Numbered from the stretch's first letter, positions 33,240 to 45,223 are shown. The stretch: 64,000 nt of DNA from Tetrapyrgos nigripes (GCA_013368315.1 JAACJM010000301.1:1-64000); one strand, 5' to 3'. Notes: generated by a model from the sequence alone, not told the origin. Numbers and translations: made by a program.

Positions 33240-34890
33240 ATTAGTCAGAGGGATACGGACCGACTCTGTCCCCAACTCGTCCTGCTCGACCTCTCTCGAC
33301 TCTCCTACTCATGTCAACACCAATCTCTCGTCCCCCTTCCGTCTAATTCCATCTGTCCCCACCCGTCCCATTCGAGAATACGCACACTTTAAGCTCGTCC
33401 AGGTAATCCATCTGGTAGAGACCCAAGTGAAGTGGTATCAGAATTCTCTGAAAGGAGGATGTATACAGCGCCTTCTTCTCCATCTTTAGTTTCACTGAGT
33501 GTAAGTTTGGAGGTGGTATTGATATCTACCTATGCCCATAGAAGGCCCAGATGAAGATGAAGACGCAAGCAGTAATTCATTGGCATAGAAATCAATAGCA
33601 TGGGCTCTTCCTCCTGATGTTGGAGCTTCATAGTGTTCTATGCTGACTTCTAGTACCTCCACATCTTTTCCTTCCACCCTTGCTACTGAAGACAATGATG
33701 AAGACAATGATCTCTTAACAAAATCCCCATTCTCATCCAACTTGAACATGCTGGTCCACCTTATATCCTCCTGCTTACCTCCTTGAGTGGTTAGTACATG
33801 GACTCGGATGTAAAGGTGTAAAAGATGTGAGAAGGAGGGTATCACCACGTAGGCGGGAACAGACATGTGAATTGTTAGGGTTGAAGGTAACAGGTGTAGA
33901 TGATGATTGGGATAAATGGGGAGGAGCTTGAAGTAGTGTATGCAAGGGGAGATGTGTCAGGTAAAGTGAAGAGCTGGATATCAAGTAGCTGTCAAGGAAG
34001 TTGGGTGCGAAAGGAAGAAGGAAGAAGACATGAAGATTAGTGAGCGTTTTGGAAGTAGAAAGCAACGGGTAGAATAATAAAAAGCGATGTAAAATGTGGG
34101 AAGAAAGACGAAGAAAAATAGACACATGCTTCGACGTGGAGTCCTGAACCTGATTGACAGGGTGGATACGCAAAATAATATATTATTATCAGCCCTATAA
34201 CGCTGGGCGACAGTACGCTACATGCTATGCTTATGTCTTGCAGAAAATCCCCCCACCATGTACGCATTCAAGCACAGCTAGACACGATGAGTGATTTAGC
34301 CGTCAGATCTTCCGTGTCACACAGTATGTTGTCCAGTAAGGATGCCAAGCGATATACGACATGTAGAGGAGTGATAAAATGAATTATGTATAAATATATC
34401 TGGGACTCGACGATGGGACGAAAAGAAAGCGGAAGGGATGAAGGATTTAGTACTGAGGTATTACTCACTGTGCTCAGTGACACCGTACAGCTCCTTGCCA
34501 TTTCGATGTAATTTTGATATGTCCAGGTCCATCATGCGTGTTTCTTCCTAGAGAGGGAGGAGAGTGAGTAGACTGGTTGGTTGTCGTGTGTATGGTTTGT
34601 TGAAAGGACATGAATGGAGTCCATGGATAAAGGAACAGAGAATTCGATGCCATGTTAGCCGTAGCACTACAATGATCAGGGGAACGTAGAGGCCAGAGAC
34701 AGACGTAGTACCAGGGCAATCCACATCTTATGAGCCGTCTCCAATTCGCCTTCCGAAAAGAGTACTAAAGGAACGGCTGGATCTTCTCCAACCCTTGAGT
34801 AGAGTTTATAACAGGCCATGTTATCGCAAACGCGCTTGATTCAGGACAACATAAGTACTGGTGCGACGGTCTGGACCAAAGAAAGCGACT
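33240..34890 (-). pseudogene. Unidentified tandem gene, unit 2
   Basis: Same order of segments as unit 1: RKANWRRLIRR, IYLYIIHFITPLHVVYRLASLLDNIL, SSSTPVTF..RSRLRGDTLLLTSF, MFKLDENGDFVKRS, AIDFYANELLLASSSSS. The distance between matching landmarks of units 1 and 2 is about 1640 bp. Coding potential is as doubtful as in unit 1. Confidence 0.45.
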
Positions 34891-36612
34891 GATTAGTCAG
34901 AGGAATACGGACCGACTCTGTCCCCAACTCGTCCTGCTCGACCTCTCTCTCGACTCTCCTACTCATGTCGACACAAATCTCTCCTCCCCCTTCTGTCTAC
35001 CTCATGACTGTTATGTCTGGGAGGTGGATATGCCCCAGTTCCATGCTTGGGTCAACCAACAACTTTTTAATTCCATCTGTCCCCACCCGTCCCATTCGAG
35101 AATACACACACTTTAACCTCGTCCAGGTAATCCATCTGGTAGAGACCCAAGTGAAGTGGTATCAGAATTCTCTGAAAGGAGGATGTATACAGTGCCTTCT
35201 TCTCCGTCTTTAGTTTCACTGAGTGTAAGTTTGGAGGTGGCGTTAATATCTGGCTATGCCCATAGAAGGCCCAGATGAAGATGAAGACGCAAGCAGTAAT
35301 TCCTTGGCGTAGAAGTCGATAGCATAGGCTCTTCCTCCTGATCTTAGGGCTTCATAGTGTTCTACGCCAACTTCTAGTACCTCTACATTTTTTCCTTCTA
35401 CCCCTGCTGCTGAAGACAATGACGAAGACGATGATTTCTTAAGAAAATCCCCGTCTACATCCAACTTGAACACGCTGGTCTACCCTCTGTCTTCCTGCTT
35501 AGCTCCTCGAGTGGTTGTCCAGATAGTACGTGGGTTCGGATGTAAAGGTGTAGAAGGTGTGAGAAGGAGAGTATCGCCACGTAGGCGGGAACGGACATGT
35601 GAATCGTTAGGGTTGAAGGTAACGGGTGTAGATGATGATTGGGATAAATGGGGAGGAAGTAGTGTATGCGAGGAGAGATGTGTCAGGTAGAGTGAAGAGC
35701 TGGAAATCAAGTAGCTGTCAAGGAAGTTGGGTGCGAAAGGACGAAGGAAGATTAGTGAGCGTTTTGGAGGTAGAAAGCAACAAGTAGAATAATAAAAAGC
35801 CATGTAAAATGTGGGACGAAAGACGAAGAACAATAGACACATCCTTTGATGTGGAGGACTGAACTTTATTGACAGGGTGGATACGCAAAATAATATATTA
35901 TTATCAGCCCTATAACACTAGGCGACAGTACATTACATGCTACGCTTATGTCTGGTAGAAAGTCCCCCCACCCTGTACGCGTTTCAAGCACAGCTAGACG
36001 AGATGAGTGATTTGGCCGTCAGATCTTCCGTGTTACACAGTATGTTCTCCAGTAAGGATGGCAAGCGAGGTACGACATGTAGAGGAGTGATAAAATGAAT
36101 GATGTATAAATATATCTGGGACTCGACGATGGGACGAAAAGAAAGCAAAAAGGATGAAGGATTTAGTACTGAGGTATTACTCACTGTGCTCAGTGACACC
36201 ATACAGCTCCTTACCATTTCAATGTAATTTTGATATGTCCAAATCCATCATGCGCGTTTCTTCCTAGAGAGGGAGAAGACTGAGTAGACTGGTTGGTTGT
36301 CGGGTATGGTTTGTTGAAAGGACACGAATGAAGTCGAGGGATAAAGGAAGAGAGAATTCGATGCTGTGTGAGCCGTAGCACTACAATAATCAGGGGGACG
36401 TAGAGGCCAGAGACAGACATAGTACAAGGGAAATCCACGTCTTATGAGCCATCTCCAATTTGCCTTCCGAAAAGAGTACGAAAGGAACGGCTGGATCGTC
36501 TCCAACCCTTGAGCAGAGTATATAACAGGCAGCAAAGACCATGTTGTCGCAAACGCGCTTGATTCAGGACAACATAAGTACTGCAACAACGGTCTGGACC
36601 AAAGAAAGCGAC
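34891..36612 (-). pseudogene. Unidentified tandem gene, unit 3
   Basis: Matching landmarks lie about 1720 bp from unit 2. It shares RKANWRWLIRRG, IYLYIIHFITPLHVV, RSRLRGDTLLLTPSTPL, MFKLDVDGDFLKKSSSSS and AIDFYAKELLLASSSSS. Its plus-strand end adds about 80 bp (near 34990-35070) relative to unit 2. Confidence 0.45.
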
Positions 36613-36989
36613 TGATTAGTCAGAGGAATACGGACCGACTCTGTCCCCAACTCGTCCTGCTCGACCTCTCTCTCGACTCTCCTACTCATGTCGACACAAA
36701 TCTCTCCTCCACCTTCCGTCTACCTCATGACTGTTACGTCTTGTCCGCCATTGCGGGACGCGGTGGAATCTGAGGGAGGAGGATATGCCGTTCTGATAAT
36801 TTGCCTGATTCGCCTTCGTTCGCGAGTCCTTTTGCGTTGGTCCCTGCGTTCCCACCGTTTGCCCCAACCCTATCCCCACTGTCAGTGTTAACGTCAACGT
36901 CAATTCTAATCCCATCCAAGCTCCCCGCTACCTACCCCGCCCTTCCTTTACCGACATCGCCGACTTCTCCCGGCCCCATTACTGTCCTC
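36613..36989. other. Array-to-module junction, no clear gene
   Basis: It starts with the usual unit sequence (GACCGACTCTGTCCCC) and then departs from it after about 36740. A proline/serine-rich open frame (36801-36995) is present but has no family motif. Confidence 0.4.
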
Positions 36990-37850
36990 TGCTAAGGGCT
37001 TTCTACACTAAGCAACCTCCGTACTTTTTCGACTCAGTTACCAACGGTGTGGAATGTAGTTGGCCCATTGAAGAAAATTGTACTAGGGTCTGCTAGTCCT
37101 ACTGCTGCACTGGAACCTAGGAGGATGAGACTATGAGTAGTGGATTTGGTGCATCTTCGAGAGGGGTAGGGCGGATGGTGTTTAGTCTAAAGTGGAGAAA
37201 CGTCCGAGATTGGGAGAGTTGATTAAGGCTGGGATGTACGTGTCTTTTCCTTTCCTTTACATCTTTACACTCTTTTCCCCCCCTTTCCCCCCTTGCTTTC
37301 CCCCCAGGGCCCAAAGTCCCCCTCTTCGTCTTCTTCGCTGCTTTTTCTGCCTCGCTTTGGTTCACTGTTTCGCATTTCTCTGTTTACCGTACACTCAACA
37401 CTGATAACTGACTTAGTTTTTCCCCATTCCTCCATTTCCCCACTGCCTTTCCATTCCATCTTTCCTTCCTGTTGCGCATACCCCGTATCATTCAGATTCC
37501 GACTCTCCACACCCCCACCCCGTACACCCATATCACATCTCATATCCACGCCTATACTCCTAACCGTACGCACACTAATATCACTATCGGAAACACAACC
37601 CCATCCTATGAATGCCGTTCTCATACCATGACAATCAGGTTGGCCAGTCTGGCAGACCGGGGCTCAGTGCGTCAGCGTTGATATCTTCTATTGTTATCGT
37701 CAGCCCTACCGCCTCGACCCCAATGGGTACTTCATCTGGTTCAGCTGCGACGGCGACGGCGATGGCTAGAAGGCATCTACATCTCCATCTGGTGGGGGGG
37801 GTTCTAGCTCTCTCTCATCTAGACCCAGCTGTCCCATAGCTGTGACTATT
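36990..37850. repeat. Module M, copy 1 (pyrimidine-rich, intron-like)
   Basis: It begins TTTCTACACTAAGCAACCTCC and recurs at 38683-39560 with an offset of about 1660-1680 bp. It holds a Tyr/Phe-rich coding-like piece (PPYFFDSVTNGVEC in one frame), a C/T-rich tract, the 270-bp repeat shared with 15.65-15.91 kb, and a run of eight G residues near 37793 followed by TTCTAGCTCTC. No intact gene is visible. Confidence 0.65.
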
Positions 37851-37959
37851 ACTCCATGAAGGGATCAAAGCTGGGAGTGGAAAGAACGAGGTTAGGCAGT
37901 GCGGGAGTTTGAACCGGGCAATAGTATGGTGGTATTTCCACGGCTTGACCTCGATACCA

Positions 37960-38690
37960 CATTGAAGTGATGAGCTCGAAGTATGGCTCCTGGATTCCAC
38001 ATCATCTACTCTGCGTCGGGCAAAGAAGGGTCTCTGGACAAGTTTCTAGGTATCTCTTTCGCTTTCTCTCAACCCAGGTCAAACATCTAAAGCTTTGCTA
38101 TCTAGACCGATACAACCACAAACACGTCCCCGTTCGACTTCACCACCTCAAATCCTTCCTCTCCGGTGTCCGACACTCTGTTTCCAACTCCCAAACTCCT
38201 TCATGGTCGATCTCTACAATATCGACAACATTCCTACCTTCGCATATGAATCCTAAACCCGTCTACGTGCAAACCGTTCTCCTTGAGAAGCCGCATTAGT
38301 CAAGAGGGACAGACGTACTACCAGTGAATGTCATACAGACTCGGACGAGTCTTCTCTTTCGTCTTCGTCAAGTCAGAGAATCCAACAAAGTAGCTGGTGA
38401 CACCGGGTAACATGGGATGGAGATCCAGAGAGTGAAAAGGTTGCGAGAGAGTGGGCGGAAACGAGTGTGACGGAGTTAAAAAAGACGGAGGGGATGGGTG
38501 ACGACGAGGACATTAAGAGTGGAGTGATAGACTCTCTCAAGACGGGGCTGGGTATCCCTCAGGGTCCTGAAGCTCAGAAGGTGCCCATAGACCTCGCAGT
38601 TCATAGTACGTCCTCGTATTTCTTCATCGCATTCATTTTGCTTATCTAACCGTTCCGCTAGAATTCCTTCCTCCAGAAGCTTCTACACTA
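37960..38690 (+). pseudogene. EthD-like gene copy B0
   Basis: A GSWIPHHLLCVGQ start region and an intron are followed by RYNHKHVPVRLHHLKSFLSG, then VRHSVSNSQTPSW, and in other frames TELKKTEGMGDD, LGIPQGPEAQKVPIDLAVHS and the GTACGTCCTCG intron. Stops and frame changes mark it as non-functional. Its last exon is cut after CTCCAGAAGCT and fused to module M copy 2. Confidence 0.6.
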
Positions 38691-39560
38691 CGCAACCTCC
38701 ACACTTTTTCGACTCAGTTACCAATGGTATGGAATGTAGTTGACTTTATAGAAGGAAATCGTACTTGGGTCTGCCAGTCCTACTGCTGCGCCGGGATCGA
38801 GGAGGACGAGTAGTGGGGCAAGTCGGTTTGGTGCGTCCCCAGACGGGTGGTGTTTGATGGACTGTACTCTGAAGCGAAGAAACATCCGAGGTTGGTAGAG
38901 TTGAGTGAGGCTAGGACGTACGTATCTTCTCCATTGCTCTCTTTTCCCCCCCTCCTTTCTTTGCTGCCAGGGCCCAAAGTCCCTCTCTTCGCCTTATTGG
39001 CTGCTCTCTCTTTCTCTTTGGTTCACTATTTTGTATTTCTGTCTTTGCTGCGCACTGCACACCGGTAACTGACTCACTTTTTCCCTATTCCTCTGTTTCC
39101 CCATCCTGCCTTCTCATTCCATCTTTCCTTCCTGTTGCGCCTACCCCGTATCATCCAGATTCCGACTCTCCATACCCTACCCCATACACCATATCTCATA
39201 TCCACACCTATGCTTCTAACCGCACGCATTCTACTATCAAAACAGCCCCATCCTACAAAAACGTTATCAAACCATGGCTGTCGGGTCTGGGTCTGAGAAG
39301 CTGGGGTCGGTGCATCGGCGTCGATGTCTTCCGCTGTCACAGTCAGCTCTACTCCCCTGACCTCAGTGGGTACTTCGTCTGGTTTAGCTGCGACGGCTAC
39401 AGCTAGAAAGGTGTTTGGATCCGCATCCAGTGTCTCGTGCGGGGGGGGAGGGGGGGGTTCTAGCTCTCTGTTTTCTGGCTCTAGCAGCTACGCCTACTAT
39501 CGCTAACAATCCCGGGCTAACCAACGAGTGCTCCACGAAGGGATCAGAGCGAGGAGTCGG
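38683..39560. repeat. Module M, copy 2
   Basis: It matches 36990-37850 through TTCTACACTACGCAACCTCC, the C/T-rich tract, the 270-bp repeat (39020-39270) and a G-rich tract (39438-39456) followed by TTCTAGCTCTC. The G tract is longer and interrupted by a single A. No intact gene is seen. Confidence 0.7.
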
Positions 39561-39629
39561 AAGAACGAGGTTGGGCATTGCGGGAATTTGAACCGGGAAT
39601 GGTATTTCCCTGCTTTTAAGCGATATACC

Positions 39630-40390
39630 ATGGAAGCAATGAGCTATGGGTCCTGGATTCCTCATCGTCTACTCTGAGCCGGGCAAAGAAGGGTCTTTGA
39701 ACAAATTTCAAGGTATGTATATCTCTTGCTATCTCTCAACACGGGTCAAACGTCTAATAAAATTTTGCTATCTAGACTTGTACAACTGGCACAAACACGT
39801 CTCACTTCCACTTCACCACCTTGAATCCTTCCTCTCCGGTGCCCGATACTTGCTTCCGACTCCCATATTCATTCATGGGTCGCTCTCTACGATATAGACG
39901 ACACCACAACTTTCCCATGTGAATCCTACACTTTCTACACGCAAACCGTCCACCTCGCGAAGCTGCGTTGGTCAAGAGGCTGGAAATACTTGACAGACGT
40001 ACCTCTGAAGGTCATACAGACTTGGATGAGTCTTCTCTTTCGTCATCGTTGAAGTCCAGGAATCCAACAAAGTACCTGGTGACACACGGGATAACATGGG
40101 GTGAAGATGGGGAGAGTGAAAAGGCTGTGAGAGAGTGGGCAGAAACAAGTGTAACAGAGTTGAAGAAGACGAAGGGATGGGTGACGACGAGGACGTTTAG
40201 AGTGATTGCATGGCTCTCTTAGACAGGGCTGGGTATCCCTGAGGGTCCTGAGGTGCAGAAGGTGCTTATTTACTTCGCGGTCCACGGTACGTTTTTGTAT
40301 TTCTTCGTCGCTATCCACTTTGCTCATTTATCTGTTTCTTGCCACTAGAATCCCTTACTCCGGAAGCTGCCGAGTCCTACGCTCAGCATG
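39630..40390 (+). pseudogene. EthD-like gene copy B1
   Basis: This copy keeps the N-terminal exon: PGFLIVYSEPGKEGSLNKFQ, a GT-AG intron of about 65 nt (donor GTATGT after TTTCAAG, acceptor TATCTAG), then NWHKHVSLPLHHLESFLSGARY. Further on, in shifted frames, come LKSRNPTKYLVTHGITWGED, SVTELKKTKGWVTTRTFRVI and an EGPEVQKV segment. It gives the clearest view of the parent gene's start and structure, but frame breaks occur after LLPTPIF and after FRVI. Confidence 0.65.
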
Positions 40391-41008
40391 TTGCTGGAAA
40401 CATGAATATGGACTGGTACAACAACGAACACGTCCCACTTCAACTTCGACTTCACCACCTCAAATCTTTCCTCTCCGATGCCCGAAACTCTGCTTCCGAC
40501 TCCTTTATGGGTCGCTCTGTATGACATAGATGATACAAATACCTTCTCACATCAATCCTACACCTGTTTCCACGCAAACCGTTCTCCTCGCGCTTGAAGC
40601 TGCGTTAGTCAAGAGGCTTGGGATACTCAACAGGCGTACCTGCGAAACATATATCAACAGAGTTGGGCAAGTCTTCTCTGGCCTCTTCGTTAAGGTCCGA
40701 GAATCCTACGAGGTATCTGGTGATGCATGGGATAACACGGGGATGGAGATGCAGAGAGGGAAAATGTTGCGAGAGAGTGGGCGGAAACAAGCGTGACGTA
40801 GTTAAAGACAGGAGGATGGGTGAGGACGAGGACATCGACTCTTTCAAGACGAGACTGGGTATTCCTGAGGGTCATGAAGTTCAGAAGGTGCTTGTTTACC
40901 TTGCGATCCATGCTACGTTTTCGTATTTCTTCATCATTTGCTTACTTATCCGATTCTCGCTGCTAGAATTCCTTACTCCGGACGCTGCAGAGTCCTACAC
41001 TCAGCAGG
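40391..41008 (+). pseudogene. EthD-like gene copy B2
   Basis: It begins within the fused exon ESYAQHVAGNMNMDWYNNEHVPLQLRLHHLKSFLSDARNS, where the last exon of B1 runs straight into the DWYN segment. Later pieces are SLRSENPTRYLVMHGITRG, LGIPEGHEVQKVLVYLAIHA, the 60-nt intron and EFLTPDAAESYTQQ. Frames change at least twice. Confidence 0.6.
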
Positions 41009-41450
41009 TTGGACACTTCTACCTTTTCACATGAACCCTACACCCGTCTAAGTGCAAACCGTCCCCCTCGTGAAGCTGGCGAGTCTTCTCTGGCCTCCTC
41101 GTTAAGGTCCGAGAATCCTGCGAGGTATCTGGTAAAGCATGGGATAGCATGGGATGGAGATGGGGAGAGTGAAAAGGCTGCGAGAGGCTGAGCTGAAGAA
41201 GATGAAAGTATGGGTTAGGACGAGGACATTTAGAGTGATAGACTCTATCAAGAAAGAGCTGGGTATACCTCAGGCTGAGGGCCATGAAGCTCAGAGGGTG
41301 CCCGTTTACTTCGCAGTTCATGGTACGTTTTCATATTCCTTCATTACGTTCATTTTGCTTATTGTTATATTTCTCCCAAGGTCTCTCAATCACAGAAGTA
41401 CATTCGTATGGCGCATATCCTGCTGTTGGTAAAGGGAATATCTACATAGA
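41009..41450 (+). pseudogene. EthD-like gene copy B3 (3' half)
   Basis: This is the counterpart of A2 at 25.43-25.89 kb: the HFYLFT read-through end, SLRSENPARYLVKHGIAWD, ELKKMKVWVRTRTFRVIDS, a nine-base insertion within LGIPQAEGHEAQ, then the intron and the alternative 3' exon. It leads into the upstream region of NLR2. Confidence 0.6.
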
Positions 41451-41628
41451 TTCTGTGTAATTTAGTGACGACTTACGGAGTCTGCCCATCCTTTGTCATA
41501 TGGTGTCCACTTCCCTGATAAATGGCACCTCTTCCACCGAGAACAAGTTCTCTGCCATTCACCCATCATCTCTTTTGGCCTCGTAAAACAATTACATTTC
41601 TCATATAAACAAAAACCCAAAGATAGGG

Positions 41629-41635
41629 AGTGAGG
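41629..41635. repeat. Left target-site duplication AGTGAGG
   Basis: AGTGAGG stands directly before CCCTGTAAGA and again directly after the right end at 50638-50644. The paralogous empty site near 26058-26070 has a single copy (GCGAGTGAGGATG). Confidence 0.85.
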
Positions 41636-41885
41636 CCCTGTAAGAACCCCGTCTAGAACAATCTATTAGAATCTATTCACACGCATCTCAGTCTATAACC
41701 ATCTATTCCCTCTCTGTTTTGATCGTTCAAAATCGTTCCTTTTCGCACCTTATGCCTCTCATTCGTTAAATGAAGCTGTCAATCAGATTAATCACTCTAA
41801 GTCCGATAGAAGCTAGCTATGGCTTCTTGATCGATAAAGTTAAAAAAATTTTATCAAGTCCGCAAGTTCCTCTTTTGCTACCGCA

Positions 41886-44694
41886 ATGAGCTCGTCCTCT
41901 TCAGCCCGTCAACGCCGCGCTAAGCACAGTACAACACAAGATGAAATAGACCATGAGCTTGGCAGATATCTAGCTGCTTCAGACCGGACACGTATCAATA
42001 GCCTCAAAAGACAAGGGGAGGGCGATGGCGAGGAAAATAGCAGAGAGACTCGACGCCGGATTGATGATTCTCCTCCTCCCCAACGACAAGTACCTTCAAC
42101 CCCTCCAGAACCTATCCCTAGCCCCATTTCGCAGAATTCTCCGCATCGCACTCCCAGTCCTCTGCAAATTACTCCGAATGGTAGTCCACATAATCCTCAG
42201 CAAAGTCCCCATCACTCCCCCCCACACACCCCTCCTGGAACACCTCCCCCTACAGTTACCAATAGATGGCCGACAACTACACCTGGATTGGATGGTGTTG
42301 TAGATGAAGTGCGCATTGCTGCAGTTTTCACGGACATGTTAAAAACTGCTTCCCTGGACGAGAGTGGGATGAAGTCCGCGGATGTAACACGGCTTCATGA
42401 ACCGCAGTCTGCTGCTCCTCTTGATGAACTCGATGATCCAGATTTGCGTATGTGTATGAAGATTTTTATTGCGCATAGTGGTGCGAGCGAGGAGACGTAC
42501 AAGCAGACACGCGCAGCTGTAATGGAAAGGCACCCGGATGATGTCTTCTATTCCTACGAGCAGATGCAAAGGAGGGTCCAGCGGCTTAGTGGCATTATTC
42601 CTATTATGCATGATATGTGTCCCAACACATGCATGAGTTTTATAGGTCCTTTCAGCGAGCTGGATAACTGCCAGTATTGTGACGAACCTCGTTATCATCC
42701 CGGGACTACAGAACCATGTCAACAATTCCCCACTATTCCAATTGGTCCACTGATACAGGCACTGTATCGACACCGAGAAACTGCTGAGAAGATGCATTAT
42801 CGAAGACGCGTCACAGCAAAGATTATTGCTGATGCAAACGGAGGTCCTATCAGACTGGACAAGTACAACGATACTGTTTGCGGAAAAGCATACCTGGAGG
42901 CAGTTCAGGCTGGGAAGATTAAGGACATCGATACTATGATACAGTTTTCAATCGACGGGGCCCAGTTGTATCGTGACAAGCAGTCGGATTGTTGGATTGG
43001 TATATATGTCTTTCACGATCTTCCCCTAGGTGAAGAATTCCTTTCATATGACTTATTTTCAGTTATTCTAATCTACATCGTCAGATATCCGATACACCAA
43101 GGATTTTGTCTATCCTGCTGTCATCATTCCTGGTCCGAACAAGCCCAAGCAGACCGAATCTTTCATCTTCCCATGTCTCTATCATCAAGCAGCACTTCAG
43201 AACGAAGGATTAGCCTATTACGATGCCTTTGATGATGTCGAGGTCACTCAATCCATTCCATTCGGCTTATTCATTGCTGCTGACAGTGTTGCGATGGCAA
43301 TGCTTGCGGGTCTTGTTGGCCATAGCGGAAAGTATGGGTGTCGCCTGTACTGTAATTTGACTGGTCGCCATCGTTCGGGGGATGGACACTACTACCCTTG
43401 TCTGCTGAAACCAGATGGCTACAACGTTGCTGGTTGCAATCATGATGACGTCCTTCCCAGGGAACTTTCTCTCTGCTTTTCCCGTGTTGAAGCCCGCTAC
43501 AACAAGAACTTGAAACATATCTGTAAATCCCCAAATCAAACTCAGTACGAAACCCATTGTCGCGAAACTGGAATCGTCAAGCCATCTCTGTTTAGTGGTC
43601 TCCGAGCTACCCTGGGTGTCCCAAGCATGTTTGTGATGGATATCATGCATTTGGTTAATCTTAATGATCCTGATCTTCTCATGGGCTTATGGACCGGGAA
43701 ATTGAAATCGTATGGTGGTGATGATCCGAACACTTGGCCTTGGGCTGTCCTGAAGGATGCATTGTTCAAGGCGCACGGAGAAAGTGTTGCACTGGCTGGG
43801 CAATTTATTCCATCTACATTCGGTAACGCTCCTCGAAACCTGCATGAAAAGCTGAACACCCAGTATAAAGCTTGGGAGTTCCAGCTGTATCTGTATGGTC
43901 TTGGTCCTGCCCTTTTCTATCACATTCTTCCCTACGAGTACTGGGAAAACTTTTGCTTCCTTGTCCGAGGAATCCGCCTCCTCCAACAGCGCACTATTAC
44001 AGCAGCCGAACTTCAAGAAGGCAAGAAGGCAATCATACAGTTTACATATGACTTTGAAAAACTATACTACCAACGTAACCCGAACCAAATCCATTTTGTT
44101 CGACAGGCTATCCACCTTCTTTCTCATTTCGGAGACGAGACTGTCCGTGTGGGTCCATTGGCTTGTTATGCACAGTGGGTCATGGAGACAGCTATTGGAT
44201 TGCTTGGGAACCTTATTGGTTCAGACAGGAGTCCATTCGCTAATCTTGCACAGAAGGCAATCAAACAAGCACAATTTAACTCCATACATTCTATAGCCCC
44301 CGACCTTTTACCTGCACCTTCCGGTAATCCCAGAGCTGTTGACGTTGGAAACGGATATGCCCTTCTTCCTGCGCGCGAGAGCTCCTTTTATAATTTGCCT
44401 GAACGTGAAGCAGATTTGATTCTCCAGTACTGGAACAGTCAAGGCTGGCATAGGAACGACAACTGGGCTCGACAGATTCGTCGATGGGGCCCTGTAAGAA
44501 TCCCGTCTAGATGGAGCTATATCTGTCTATTCCCACCTATCAAAATCTATCAAAATCAAGGTTATAGCTCGTCCTGCCAACTTCTAGCCAACTGGCTATT
44601 CTCATCTATAGCAGTCTACCCAAAAGCTATTCGAGCTCTATTTTCAAAATATTCCCATCTATTACTGTCAATATGGGTCAATTACAGTCTATAG
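41886..44694 (+). pseudogene. tnp2-like transposase, inverted truncated copy
   Basis: This is the same gene as 50387-47267. Exon 1 is 41886-43029, the intron 43030-43084 (GTGAAG..GTCAG) and exon 2 runs from 43085. The match to the intact copy stops at 44488 after QIRRW; the frame then runs into the terminal sequence of the adjoining element and ends at a chance stop (44692-44694). About the last 150 residues, including the acidic C-terminus, are missing. Upstream regulatory and N-terminal parts are complete, so the copy could still be transcribed. Confidence 0.85.
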
Positions 44695-44735
44695 TGTACA
44701 ATGCCCGTTATGATACCATTCTACTCGCTACGTAT

Positions 44736-45223
44736 CTATACTTCTGGCTCCCTGTTGCTCTGACTGGCGTTCAGATTGGCTGGTGGTTTCGGCAAGTCGT
44801 CGCCCAATACATCCTTGAGGAGTATGTTGTCGTTTTTCTGCAATACACTCGTTAGGGAATGAAATGAACGATAAATGAAGTACTCACTGCTTTCTTTGCT
44901 GCTTTATCCAGTTTCTATCCAATGGCATGAATACCAAGGAAAGCCAAGCAAGTAAAACCTACGCACCTTTCGGTCAGATTGCGATACACTGTCCCACCAT
45001 TCTGTAAAGGCTTTCTTGGAGCCGTTGGGATTTGTCCTAAGCCAAATTATGATAGCGAGGTTTCTACAAGCGGCATGAACACTAGTAATTGCATCAGGGT
45101 ATAAGGAACGCACCTTCCCGTCATTGCAGTATCTGATGCAATGATAGGTTTCTCATCGGCGGGAACTCTTTTGGATGATGTAGGTTTCGGCTTGGCCTTT
45201 GATGTATCTTTCTCGGCAGCCAT
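44736..45223 (-). CDS. Transposon 2 small ORF (111 aa) or 3' exons of the partner gene
   Basis: Four exons join in frame: 45223-45114, 45063-44967, 44914-44888 and 44837-44736, all with GT-AG borders (donors GTGCGT, GTGCGT, GTGAGT). The product starts MAAEKDTSKAKPKP and contains IIIWLRTNPNGSKKAFTEWW, then a KKLDKAAKKAKND helix, and ends REPEV. The preceding gene's last exon does not join to it in frame with a good donor (GTCAGT gives the wrong phase), so I list it separately. It could instead be the 3' end of that gene using a weak donor. No domain is recognised. Confidence 0.55.

Larger units (their letters stand above)
31590..36612. repeat. Tandem array of three 1.64-1.72-kb units
   Basis: Landmarks recur in order. 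CATTCGAGAATA is near 31731, 33371 and 35094. GATCTTCCGTGT is near 32660, 34305 and 36022. GATTAGTCAGAGG is near 33238, 34891 and 36613. Units are mostly alike, with small indels. Confidence 0.9.

Noticed and set aside
37293..37631. 112-codon Ser/Pro/Thr-rich plus frame
   Set aside because: It lies in a C/T-rich repeat that also occurs at 15.7 and 39.1 kb, where the frame is not conserved.
43267..44016. Minus-strand frames of 105-127 codons opposite the truncated transposase (and their mirror at 48257-49006)
   Set aside because: They are antisense to a well-supported exon, have no motif, and occur twice only because the exon is duplicated.
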